Below are positions 1 through 5,047 of a stretch of DNA of 5,047 nt, piece by piece (position 1 is the stretch's first letter; every line of letters starts with the position of its first letter). The DNA is from Paracoccaceae bacterium (GTDB lineage: Bacteria > Pseudomonadota > Alphaproteobacteria > Rhodobacterales > Rhodobacteraceae), in contig JALXER010000240.1 in assembly GCA_027069385.1 (NCBI GenBank), positions 1 through 5,047 of the forward strand, given 5' to 3'. The notes beneath the pieces are model-generated. The model ran no database searches. It was not told the origin of the DNA and saw only the letters and a list, made by a program, of their open reading frames with translations. The position numbers were made by a program, and so were the translations under genes.

Positions 1-738
1 CCACCATTGCGCATCCTCGCAGCCGTCACCGCGCGGAATCGCCCCCTGATTGGTGCAGTTGGGCGAATCCCCGGGGCAGTTCAGTCGCACATGAAAATGG
101 TCGTGGTGCCCCCACCATGGCCGGATCTTGCGCAGCCAGTCACGGTCATTGGCGGGCGCGTCCTGGCACATCTGCACCTTGATCGCACCGCTGACAAATA
201 TCCGCGCCACCGCCGGATCCATCGCGGCGGCTCGCAGCACGGCCATGTGTTCGGGCGTCCAGTTGCCGTTGACCGAGCGCTGATCGCGCGAGCGTACCGA
301 GATAGAGGAAATGCTCTCGCGTTCGGCCCTGCTCAGGTCCAGCCGCTCGGGCGGCAGCATCCAGATATCCACATCCAGCCCGATCTGGTGGCTGGCATGG
401 CCCGACAGCATCGGCCCGCCGCGCGGTTGCGACATGTCACCGACATAAATACCCTTCCAGCCGATATCGATGGCGGCAGAGGACAGGCGTTCAACAAAGG
501 CCAGCGTTTCGGGGTGGCCCCAGTTGCGATTGCGCGACAGGCGCATGGCCTGCCAGCCCGGCCCGGTTTCGGGCAATTGCACCAGCCCCGCCGCGCAGCC
601 CCGCGCGTAAGAGCCGAATGCCTCGGGCGGCTGGTTTGATGGCAGGGAAACCGCGCCGAACAGTTGCTTGGCCGGTGTGTCGGCCTTGGCCGGAGCCAGC
701 GGCAAAACCAGCAGCGCGGCAAGGAGCAGGCGTTTCAT
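1..738 (-). CDS. mepA: Penicillin-insensitive murein endopeptidase (peptidase M74), C-terminus off the window
   Basis: This is an exported zinc metallopeptidase of the LAS type. By family knowledge it cuts D-alanyl-meso-diaminopimelyl cross-links in peptidoglycan, in the periplasm. In-window residues 1-246 are seen; E. coli MepA has about 274, so only some 25-30 residues are missing at the left edge. Residues 1-19 form a Sec signal peptide (MKRLLLAALL..., cleavage probably after AKA). The zinc motif is GHASHQIGLDVDIW (113-126), giving H117 and D124 as HxxxxxxD ligands. The second motif is HHDHFHVRL (211-219), with H214 and H216 in HxH. Cys48, 191, 221, 228 and 240 match from memory the spacing of the three E. 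coli MepA disulfides, the partner of Cys48 lying outside. The start is fixed by the signal peptide, an AAGGG at 746-750 and the ATGA overlap with the transporter gene upstream, which suggests translational coupling. Confidence 0.95.
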   Translation of the reverse strand, partial: MKRLLLAALLVLPLAPAKADTPAKQLFGAVSLPSNQPPEAFGSYARGCAAGLVQLPETGPGWQAMRLSRNRNWGHPETLAFVERLSSAAIDIGWKGIYVGDMSQPRGGPMLSGHASHQIGLDVDIWMLPPERLDLSRAERESISSISVRSRDQRSVNGNWTPEHMAVLRAAAMDPAVARIFVSGAIKVQMCQDAPANDRDWLRKIRPWWGHHDHFHVRLNCPGDSPNCTNQGAIPRGDGCEDAQWW

Positions 739-2078
739 GATGTGGCCCTTTCGCGTTTCTTGGCCAGCACCAGCAGCACCAGGCCGATCAGGAACAGCGC
801 CACCACCGGCGATATCCCCGCGCGTTGCGAGCCGGTCAGTGCGGTGACGATCCCGACCGAGATCGGACCGATAAAGGCGGTGGCCTTGCCCGCCATGGCG
901 TAAATCCCGAAGGCCTCGGTCATGGGTAATTTGCCCTCGACAAATTGCACAACCAGCGTGCGCGATGACGCCTGCATCGCCCCGCCCGCCGCGCCGATAA
1001 CACCGCCGCAGATGAAAAACGCAATGTTGGGCAAAGCCGAGGTTTCGGCAACGCTCAGACCCAGCACCGAAGTTTTGGTGATGGTCAGCACCGCGATGCT
1101 GACTGCCAGCAGCGAAAAGATAGAGAACTGCACCACCGGCATCGGCCCGCGCCGCCCGTCAACCCAGCCGCCCAGCCACGCGCCAAGCGCCCCGGCAATG
1201 GCGGCGGATATCCCGAAAATGCCCAGTTCGAATGACGACCAGCCCAGCACGCCCTTGGCATAGATCGCCCCAAAGGCGTACAGCACCACCAGCCCGTCGC
1301 GATACAGCATCGAGGACAGGAAAAACATCCACAATTGCGGGAATTTCTTGAGCGTGACCCAGCTTTCGCGCAGGCCTCCGACTTCGTGGTTGATGGCCTG
1401 ACGCAGCTTGGTGGGCTTGGGTTTGTCCGGCGTAAACAGGAAAAACGGGATCGCAAAGATGATGAACCACACCGCCGATATCGGCCCCGAGGCCCGCGCC
1501 GGTTCGCCCAGTGCCGGATCCAGCCCCATGATCGGCGCGATACCGATCAGGGTGGTTTCCTTTCCGGGCGCGGTTGACACAAAGGCCAGCATGAAAAACA
1601 GAATAACCACCCCGCCGACATAGCCCAGCGCCCAGCCATAGCCCGACAGGCGACCGACCTCTTTGCGCTCTACCAGATCGGGCAGCATGGCGTTGGTGAA
1701 AATGATCATGTATTCCGCGCCGATAAAGGCCGCGACGAAAGAAATATAGACCCACAGCAGGCTTTCACTGCCCGGAGCCGCCCCCCAAAGGCCAAAACAG
1801 CCCACCACAAACAGCGCGCTAAACCCGAAGACCCACGGCTTGCGCGGCCCCGTCTTGTCGGCAGCAGCCCCCAGAAACGGCGCGCTAAGCGCCACCAGAA
1901 TTCCGGCTCCGCCGACCAGAAACCCCCAGACCGACTGGCCCGTGGCCTCGTCCGCGAACAGCTCGGCGGCGAAATAAGGCGCGAAAATAAAGGTGATCAC
2001 CAGCGTGTGGAACGGCTGTCCGGCCCAGTCGAACAACATCCAGCCCCAAATCCCCTTGCGCGATGTTTTTTCCTGCAT
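735..2078 (-). CDS. MFS transporter, UMF1 / Atg22-like family
   Basis: This is a 447-residue inner-membrane permease with about 12 predicted hydrophobic segments, the usual size for the family. The N-terminal GWMLFDWAGQPFHT (12-25) is the family hallmark (compare WALYDWANSAF). An MFS motif-A-like loop follows (GAAADKTGPRK, 70-80), and its counterpart in the second half is GGWVDGRRG (303-311). GGAMQASSRT (365-374) with GIYAMAGKATAFIGP (391-405) matches the C-terminal half of UMF1 proteins. Yeast Atg22 is linked to vacuolar amino-acid efflux, but bacterial substrates are mostly unknown and none can be read here. The start at 2078 is chosen because AAAGGGG lies 6 nt upstream (2085-2091) and the DWA motif is then near the N-terminus. 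An in-frame start at 2210 would add 44 unconvincing residues and run through the putative promoter. The stop overlaps the mepA start (ATGA). Confidence 0.93.
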   Translation of the reverse strand: MQEKTSRKGIWGWMLFDWAGQPFHTLVITFIFAPYFAAELFADEATGQSVWGFLVGGAGILVALSAPFLGAAADKTGPRKPWVFGFSALFVVGCFGLWGAAPGSESLLWVYISFVAAFIGAEYMIIFTNAMLPDLVERKEVGRLSGYGWALGYVGGVVILFFMLAFVSTAPGKETTLIGIAPIMGLDPALGEPARASGPISAVWFIIFAIPFFLFTPDKPKPTKLRQAINHEVGGLRESWVTLKKFPQLWMFFLSSMLYRDGLVVLYAFGAIYAKGVLGWSSFELGIFGISAAIAGALGAWLGGWVDGRRGPMPVVQFSIFSLLAVSIAVLTITKTSVLGLSVAETSALPNIAFFICGGVIGAAGGAMQASSRTLVVQFVEGKLPMTEAFGIYAMAGKATAFIGPISVGIVTALTGSQRAGISPVVALFLIGLVLLVLAKKRERATS

Positions 2079-2106
2079 GATCCGCCCCTTTGATTTGCCT
2101 GTGCCG

Positions 2107-2135
2107 ATAAGACCGCGTATCGCAGCGCGGTTCAA
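2107..2135 (-). promoter_or_regulatory. Candidate sigma-70 promoter for the transporter-mepA operon
   Basis: On the minus strand a TTGAAC (-35, 2130-2135) and a TCTTAT (-10, 2107-2112) are separated by exactly 17 nt. Each has 4 of 6 consensus bases. Transcription would start near 2100, giving a leader of about 20 nt with the ribosome site. The placement in the divergent gap is right. It is a pattern match without experimental support. Confidence 0.42.
2112..2131. repeat. Inverted repeat ACCGCG-N8-CGCGGT inside the promoter spacer
   Basis: Perfect 6-bp arms (2112-2117 and 2126-2131) are separated by 8 nt. The repeat covers almost exactly the spacer between the candidate -35 and -10 hexamers of the transporter promoter. 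Such a position would suit an operator for a dimeric regulator. GC-rich 6-bp arms can also arise by chance. Confidence 0.35.
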
Positions 2136-2148
2136 GGGCTGATTTCGC

Positions 2149-2176
2149 GTGACAGGCGGGCAAAAGCTGATACGTT
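2149..2176 (+). promoter_or_regulatory. Weak candidate promoter for the DsrE-family gene
   Basis: GTGACA (2149-2154) could be a -35 element (5 of 6 consensus bases), with TACGTT (2171-2176) as a poor -10 after 16 nt. Transcription would start near 2183, giving a leader of about 40 nt that holds the small hairpin at 2187-2199 and the ribosome site. The -10 is weak, so the position is uncertain. Confidence 0.22.
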
Positions 2177-2186
2177 GCAGCCATGC

Positions 2187-2199
2187 GCCCGAAACGGGC
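2187..2199 (+). repeat. Short inverted repeat GCCCG-AAA-CGGGC in the DsrE gene leader
   Basis: Perfect 5-bp GC-only arms flank a 3-nt AAA loop. It lies 14 nt before the purine-rich ribosome site (GGGGAG, 2214-2219). In RNA it would form a small stable hairpin in the 5' leader. It might protect the message or simply be incidental. No riboswitch consensus is recognised around it. Confidence 0.35.
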
Positions 2200-2224
2200 C
2201 ACAAAACCAAAAAGGGGAGAGATC

Positions 2225-2662
2225 ATGTTTAAATCGACACTAGGCGCCGTGGCGCTGGCCGTAACCATTGCCCAGCCGGTATTCGCCGAAGGGGTAAACC
2301 ACCGGATCGCGTTCCATGTGGACCAGAACGATCCGGCGGTTATGAATATGACGCTGAACAACGTCAAGAACGTGACCGCCTATTTCGAAAGTCAGGGTGA
2401 CACGGTTGAAATCGAGGTGGTGGCCTATGGCCCGGGGCTGCATATGCTGCGCGCCGATACCTCGCCGGTGGCCGACAGGATTTCGGTGATGTCGCTGGAA
2501 ATCGAAGGTCTGACCTTTGCCGCCTGTGGCAACACCGCCCGCAAGATGTCCAACGCGGCAGGGCATGACATAGAGTTGCTGGACGAGGCCGAAATGGTGC
2601 CCTCGGGCGTGGTGCAACTGGTGTTGTTGCAAGAACAGGGCTGGGCCTATATCCGGCCATAA
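2225..2662 (+). CDS. Exported DsrE/DsrF-like family protein
   Basis: This is a 145-residue protein with a signal peptide (residues 1-21, MFKSTLGAVALAV..., cleavage probably after VFA) and a small alpha/beta domain of DsrE type. RIAFHVDQND (27-36) is the first strand and turn. Asn-rich NMTLNNVKN (41-49) begins the first helix. VEIEVVAYGPGLHML (61-75) is the second strand with its Gly-Pro-Gly turn. LTFAACGNT (96-104) carries the only cysteine, Cys101, where family members bear their sulfur-carrying Cys. A periplasmic sulfur- or thiol-related role is therefore possible but is inference. The start at 2225 is preferred over an in-frame ATG at 2183 because GGGGAG stands 5 nt upstream and it gives a clean signal peptide. 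The gene is monocistronic, divergent from the transporter and tail-to-tail with the HAD gene 4 nt away. Confidence 0.85.
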   Translation: MFKSTLGAVALAVTIAQPVFAEGVNHRIAFHVDQNDPAVMNMTLNNVKNVTAYFESQGDTVEIEVVAYGPGLHMLRADTSPVADRISVMSLEIEGLTFAACGNTARKMSNAAGHDIELLDEAEMVPSGVVQLVLLQEQGWAYIRP

Positions 2663-2669
2663 GGCCTTA
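2660..2669. repeat. 10-bp palindrome formed by two facing TAA stop codons
   Basis: TAAGGCCTTA is a perfect palindrome. Its outer thirds are the stop codons of the DsrE gene (plus strand) and the HAD gene (minus strand), with GGCC between them. A 4-bp GGCC/GGCC stem around ATAA (2655-2666) is also possible. There is no T-run on either strand, so I do not call it an intrinsic terminator. Confidence 0.5.
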
Positions 2670-3281
2670 CAAGGCACCAATACGGGTCAGGGTTGATTGC
2701 AACCCGGCATAATCCTGCCCGTCAAACCGGTGCGCGTGCCAGCCATTGGCGCGCGCTGCCTCTATGTTGTCGGGCCGGTCGTCGATCAGCAGCAACGATT
2801 CAGGCTCGACCCGCAATTCGTCGGCGATCCGGTCAAAAAAGCCCTCGTCCGGTTTGGCAACCCCCATCAGCCCCGAGGCAAAAATATGCGTCATCCGCTC
2901 GGCAAAGCCCAGATCCTGCGCGATGAACTGGGTGCGCATCGGGTCGTTATTGGTGCCCATCACATTGCGCAACCGGCTGGCGGAAAGCATGGCCAGCACG
3001 CGCTCATCAAGGTCGTATTCCGACTGGAACCAGAATTCGATGACATTGCGCAAATCGCCGTGATAGCCCACCGTCGCGGCCCAGTCGGCCAGCACATCCA
3101 TCAGGCTGATTTCACCAATCAAGACCTCGGTAAAAGTGTCGTTGAACACGATATCGCGGAAGGTTTCAAAGGAATGGCCAAATTCGCCTTCAAAACCGTG
3201 GTGCCAGTCTGAATCGTTGAAATCCGCGCTGCGGTTCAGCACCCCGTCAAAATCCCAGACGATCGTGTCTATGCTGCTCAT
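2667..3281 (-). CDS. HAD-family hydrolase (haloacid dehalogenase-like phosphatase)
   Basis: This is a 204-residue cytosolic protein with all four HAD motifs. Motif I is WDFDGVLN (9-16), with nucleophile D10 and acid/base D12. Motif II is GTNND (109-113), the Thr taking the usual Ser/Thr place. Motif III is Lys143 in VAKPD (141-145). Motif IV is LLIDDRPDN (164-172), with D167 and D168. The helical stretch between motifs I and II is a C1-type cap, as in subfamily IA enzymes that act on small phosphorylated or halogenated substrates. The exact substrate cannot be read. The start at 3281 is set by GGAG at 3289-3292 (7 nt spacing) and by motif I lying next to the N-terminus. Its ATG comes 1 nt after the thioesterase stop, so the two are almost certainly cotranscribed and probably translationally coupled. 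Confidence 0.92.
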   Translation of the reverse strand: MSSIDTIVWDFDGVLNRSADFNDSDWHHGFEGEFGHSFETFRDIVFNDTFTEVLIGEISLMDVLADWAATVGYHGDLRNVIEFWFQSEYDLDERVLAMLSASRLRNVMGTNNDPMRTQFIAQDLGFAERMTHIFASGLMGVAKPDEGFFDRIADELRVEPESLLLIDDRPDNIEAARANGWHAHRFDGQDYAGLQSTLTRIGAL

Positions 3282-3282
3282 G

Positions 3283-3812
3283 TTAAAACTCCGGTGGCCA
3301 TGTGCGTTCATCCTCGGCGGCAATCCAGTGCTGCACCCATTCGGGCAGGGTCGGGTTCCAGTCGCTTTGGCCCATTTCTGCCACAACGTCTTTGGTCGGG
3401 ACAATCCCCGATTTGCCCACCACCGCGCTGCGGTACAGGATAGAGGAAAGCGCCTCTCCGCCCTTCCACATGCTTTGCTGGATATAGAAAAACCGTTTGT
3501 CACGGCCAAGGGCGCGGCTGTGCATGGTGATGCGGTCGAACATCACCACGCGGCGGCGATAGCGCACCGAGGCACCGGCCATGGTCAGCCCCCAGTTGCG
3601 CGCCTTAGCGCCGGAATCAGGCCGATGCGTTTGGCTAGCGGAATGCGGCCAAGGTCGTAAAGGGTCAGGGTGCGGCCGTTATTCAGCTCTCGCCACAGGT
3701 CCAGATCCCACGGCAGGCAATAATGGCTGGATTCGTGCACCCCGCCGGGGGGCAGCGGCGGGTCGTTGCGATGTTTGAAGATCTGCCAGCCCATGCGGAT
3801 AAACGGATACAT
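3283..3812 (-). pseudogene. Acyl-CoA thioesterase-like (hotdog, 4HBT_2 type) gene with a frameshift
   Basis: Two consecutive open frames together spell one hotdog-fold thioesterase-like protein of about 176 residues. The first (3812-3585, 75 aa, MYPFIRMGWQ...) holds the conserved LPWDLDLW (33-40), ELNNGRTLTL (42-51) and YDLGRIPLA (52-60). The second continues with NWGLTMAG (encoded from 3597), SVRYRRRVVMFDR, FFYIQQSMW and a C-terminal WVQHWIAAEDERTWPPEF. The frames differ by one lost or two gained bases near 3598-3602, at the GCGCGC stretch. The total of 530 nt is one short of 177 codons. No other lesion is visible, so the event is recent or a sequencing error. The start has AGGGG at 3821-3825. 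The family hydrolyses acyl-CoA thioesters; substrate unknown. The gene precedes the HAD gene by 1 nt. Confidence 0.82.
3580..3593 (-). promoter_or_regulatory. Possible translation restart site inside the broken thioesterase gene
   Basis: The first frame ends in TGA (3587-3585) and an ATG follows 2 nt later (3582-3580). A GGGGG run (3593-3589) lies 6 nt upstream of that ATG, in Shine-Dalgarno position. Ribosomes stopping at the TGA could restart here and make the 99-aa C-terminal part, starting MAGASVRYRR. This may be fortuitous, since both the Met and the glycine codons also belong to the conserved protein sequence. Confidence 0.35.
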
Positions 3813-3855
3813 ATCTTTTGCCCCTGTGGTTTTGGCCAGCTTACGAATACGCGCG

Positions 3856-3868
3856 GGCTTGGCAAGCC
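3856..3868. repeat. 13-bp hyphenated palindrome GGCTTG-G-CAAGCC in the divergent gap
   Basis: Perfect 6-bp arms flank one central base, in the gap between the thioesterase and yggT starts (3813-3954). It lies downstream of the candidate thioesterase promoter and upstream of yggT, where a regulator dimer could act on one or both genes. The regulator is unknown and the match could be chance. Confidence 0.35.
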
Positions 3869-3910
3869 TGACCTTGGGGCCATCACCGCACTTGTTTTGC
3901 CCGCACCGGC

Positions 3911-3939
3911 ACATTAGGTAAAGGCGCAACGCTTTTCAA
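3911..3939 (-). promoter_or_regulatory. Candidate sigma-70 promoter for the thioesterase-HAD unit
   Basis: On the minus strand TTGAAA (-35, 3934-3939, 5 of 6 consensus bases) and TAATGT (-10, 3911-3916, 3 of 6) are 17 nt apart. Transcription would start near 3904 and leave a leader of about 90 nt containing the palindrome at 3856-3868. The -35 is good and the -10 is weak. No comparably good promoter for yggT was found on the other strand. Confidence 0.35.
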
Positions 3940-3954
3940 AACTCCGGAGCAACC

Positions 3955-4242
3955 ATGTATTCCCTGTTTTCCATCCTGATGCTGGTCCTGGACCTGATCT
4001 GGTACATTATCATCGCGCATATCGTCATGAGCTGGCTTGTGGGGTTTCAGGTGTTGAACCTGCGCCAACCGCTGGTCGCGCAAATCTGGTACGGGCTGAA
4101 CCGGCTGCTAAGACCGGTCTATGATCCGATCCGCCGCTTGCTGCCCGATATGGGCGGGCTTGATCTGGCACCGCTGATCGTGATTTTCGGCCTGATGGCG
4201 CTGCGCATCATTCTGATCAACAATATCGGCGCGTTTGGATGA
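3955..4242 (+). CDS. yggT: YggT-family small membrane protein
   Basis: This is a 95-residue inner-membrane protein with two hydrophobic segments (about 3-25 and 71-90) joined by a basic loop. The family signature is LLRPVYDPIRRLLPDMGGLD (51-70), followed by LAPLIV, which matches the usual P-x-R-x-hydrophobic-P-x-x-GG-hydrophobic-D-hydrophobic-(S/A)-P pattern. It holds a single YggT unit, whereas the E. coli protein is about twice as long. The molecular function of the family is not settled; roles in the envelope, osmotic tolerance or cell division have been proposed for relatives. GGAG (3946-3949) stands 5 nt before the ATG and is part of a CTCCGGAG palindrome. The TGA stop overlaps the next gene's start as ATGA, so the two are translationally coupled. 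Confidence 0.92.
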   Translation: MYSLFSILMLVLDLIWYIIIAHIVMSWLVGFQVLNLRQPLVAQIWYGLNRLLRPVYDPIRRLLPDMGGLDLAPLIVIFGLMALRIILINNIGAFG

Positions 4243-4544
4243 CCCTGCCGTGGCGGATCGTTGCGGACGGGCTTGAACTGGCGGTGCGGTTGACCCCGAA
4301 GGCGGGGCGCGACCGGATCGACGGGGTCGGCCTGGACCCGTCCGGCAAGCCGGTGCTGCGCGTTCGGGTTGCCGCCCCGCCGGTGGATGGAGCCGCAAAC
4401 AAGGCGCTGGTCAAGCTGCTTGCCAAAACGACCGGTGTGGCAAAGTCGCGTATCTGTTTTCTTTCGGGCGAGGGGGGGCGGGTCAAGCGTCTGGCCCTGT
4501 CGGGGGACGGCAAGGCCATCGCCGCCACCCTGCAATCGGGTTAG
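4239..4544 (+). CDS. yggU: DUF167 / YggU (UPF0235) family protein
   Basis: This is a 101-residue soluble protein of the small alpha/beta DUF167 family. Conserved parts are RLTPKAGRDRIDG (17-29), LRVRVAAPPVDGAANKAL (40-57), the hallmark segment with PPVDGxAN, and SGEGGRVKRL (76-85), the counterpart of the usual SGxxSRxK motif. Length is normal for the family and no truncation is seen. The biochemical function is unknown; structures exist for homologues but no agreed activity. No good ribosome site precedes the ATG, so translation probably depends on coupling to yggT through the ATGA overlap. The yggT-yggU order also occurs in E. coli, which supports both assignments. The stop TAG shares 4 bp (4541-4544) with the TAA stop of msrA on the opposite strand. 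Confidence 0.92.
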   Translation: MTLPWRIVADGLELAVRLTPKAGRDRIDGVGLDPSGKPVLRVRVAAPPVDGAANKALVKLLAKTTGVAKSRICFLSGEGGRVKRLALSGDGKAIAATLQSG

Positions 4545-5047
4545 TGATCGTTGGCAAAAACCGCCTCGTCACCCCATAGCATCGCAACCCGCGCATCGCG
4601 CCCGCAAGCGCTGCGGTAATAACCATAGCGGCGCGGATTTTTGATATAGTAGTTCTGGTGCGACCGTTCGGCCTCCCAGAAATCCGACGCGCGGCGGATA
4701 TCGGTGACAACCGGCGCACCCAGGCTGTTGCCGATTGCTGCTTTGGAGGCCCGCGCCGCACGAAACTGTTCGTCGTTCAGGGCGAAAATGGCGGTATGGT
4801 AAGGGCTGCCCCGATCGCAAAACTGCCCGCCGTCGTCGGTGGGATCAATGGTACGCCAGAACACATACAGCAATTGCTGATAGGATACGATATCCGCATC
4901 ATAGGTGATGCGAACCGCTTCGACATGGCCGGTATTGCCGCGCGAAACCTGCCGGTAGGTGGCATGGTCCAGATCGCCGCCGGTAAAACCCGACGTGGTG
5001 TCAACGACCCCCCTCACCTTGTCAAAATCGGACTCGACACACCAGAA
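4541..5047 (-). CDS. msrA: Peptide-methionine (S)-S-oxide reductase MsrA, N-terminus off the window
   Basis: The enzyme reduces the S-epimer of methionine sulfoxide in proteins and free methionine, using a catalytic Cys later regenerated by thioredoxin. The frame is open from the right edge and starts FWCVESDFDK, the end of the GCFWC active-site motif, so the nucleophilic Cys is the codon just before the window. Other family signs, numbered from the first in-window residue: SGFTGG (19-24), ATYRQVSRGNTGHVEAV (29-45), DPTDDGGQFCDRGSPY (68-83), FWEAERSHQNYYIKNP (123-138) and SACGRD (146-151), whose Cys148 is a likely resolving cysteine near the C-terminus. Of 168 residues seen, only a few N-terminal ones are missing. 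A GTG at 5017 in the same frame is internal and not the start. It is convergent with yggU with a 4-bp overlap and no visible terminator. Confidence 0.95.
   Translation of the reverse strand, partial: FWCVESDFDKVRGVVDTTSGFTGGDLDHATYRQVSRGNTGHVEAVRITYDADIVSYQQLLYVFWRTIDPTDDGGQFCDRGSPYHTAIFALNDEQFRAARASKAAIGNSLGAPVVTDIRRASDFWEAERSHQNYYIKNPRRYGYYRSACGRDARVAMLWGDEAVFANDH

Noticed and set aside
7..639. Long plus-strand open frame (210 codons) opposite mepA
   Set aside because: It is antisense to the clear zinc-peptidase frame, has low-complexity Arg/Pro/Ala/His-rich composition typical of GC-rich shadow frames, and matches no family I know.
1159..1755. Minus-strand open frame of 198 codons within the transporter gene
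   Set aside because: It lies in another frame on the same strand as the transporter, whose family motifs run through this whole interval. It is a shadow.
2079..2210. In-frame extension of the transporter to a start at 2210
   Set aside because: The added residues show no membrane or family character and would overlap the promoter, inverted repeat and ribosome site of the gap.
2655..2675. Intrinsic terminator between the DsrE and HAD genes
   Set aside because: Only 4-5 bp stems can be drawn (GGCC-ATAA-GGCC; GCCTT-AC-AAGGC) and neither strand has a following T-run.
2697..3212. Plus-strand open frame of 171 codons opposite the HAD gene
   Set aside because: The opposite strand encodes all four HAD motifs here, and the plus-strand product looks like a reversed-codon shadow.
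3282..3509. In-frame N-terminal extension of the HAD protein by 76 residues
   Set aside because: The interval encodes the conserved C-terminal half of the thioesterase in another frame, the HAD motif I lies right after the 3281 start, and that start has a well-placed GGAG.
3585..3593. Programmed -1 frameshift at GGGGGC before the TGA in the thioesterase gene
   Set aside because: A slip here would give RRATGGLTM, losing the conserved NWG that is encoded upstream in the other frame. No proper X-XXY-YYZ heptamer is present. The lesion more likely lies at 3598-3602.

Overview
The window looks like an ordinary chromosomal stretch from an alphaproteobacterium, most likely of the Rhodobacteraceae/Roseobacter type. 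This rests on the GC-rich but not extreme composition, the codon choice and the familiar character of the proteins. It is inferred from the sequence, with no database search. Seven protein-coding loci fill almost the whole window. I see no tRNA, rRNA, insertion sequence, CRISPR array, phage gene or sign of recent transfer.

Layout, left to right. (1) On the minus strand, a UMF1/Atg22-like MFS transporter (735-2078) is followed by a periplasmic penicillin-insensitive murein endopeptidase, MepA (738 down to the left edge, C-terminus cut off). The two overlap by ATGA, so they probably form one operon, read from a candidate promoter in the divergent gap 2079-2224. (2) On the plus strand, a small exported DsrE-family protein (2225-2662) starts from the other side of that gap. 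(3) On the minus strand, a two-gene unit of a hotdog-fold acyl-CoA thioesterase (3812 to 3283) and a HAD-family hydrolase (3281-2667) lies tail-to-tail with the DsrE gene. The thioesterase reading frame is broken near 3598-3602. The break leaves two back-to-back open frames (75 and 99 aa) separated by a TGA and an ATG two bases apart. (4) On the plus strand, a YggT-family membrane protein (3955-4242) overlaps a DUF167/YggU protein (4239-4544) by ATGA, the same pair order as in many proteobacteria. (5) On the minus strand, peptide methionine-S-sulfoxide reductase MsrA (right edge to 4541) meets the YggU gene tail-to-tail with a 4-bp overlap. Its N-terminus, including the first catalytic cysteine, lies just outside the window.

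The genes are packed tightly: two ATGA overlaps, a 1-nt gap, a 4-nt convergent gap and a 4-bp convergent overlap. They are general housekeeping or envelope functions (murein cleavage, transport, oxidative repair, acyl-CoA and phosphate hydrolysis), not a visible specialised system. The observations most worth checking are the split thioesterase frame with a possible restart site, the transporter-endopeptidase coupling, the inverted repeats in the two divergent promoter regions and a marked excess of the 6-mer GATATC. I did not find a convincing undescribed system.
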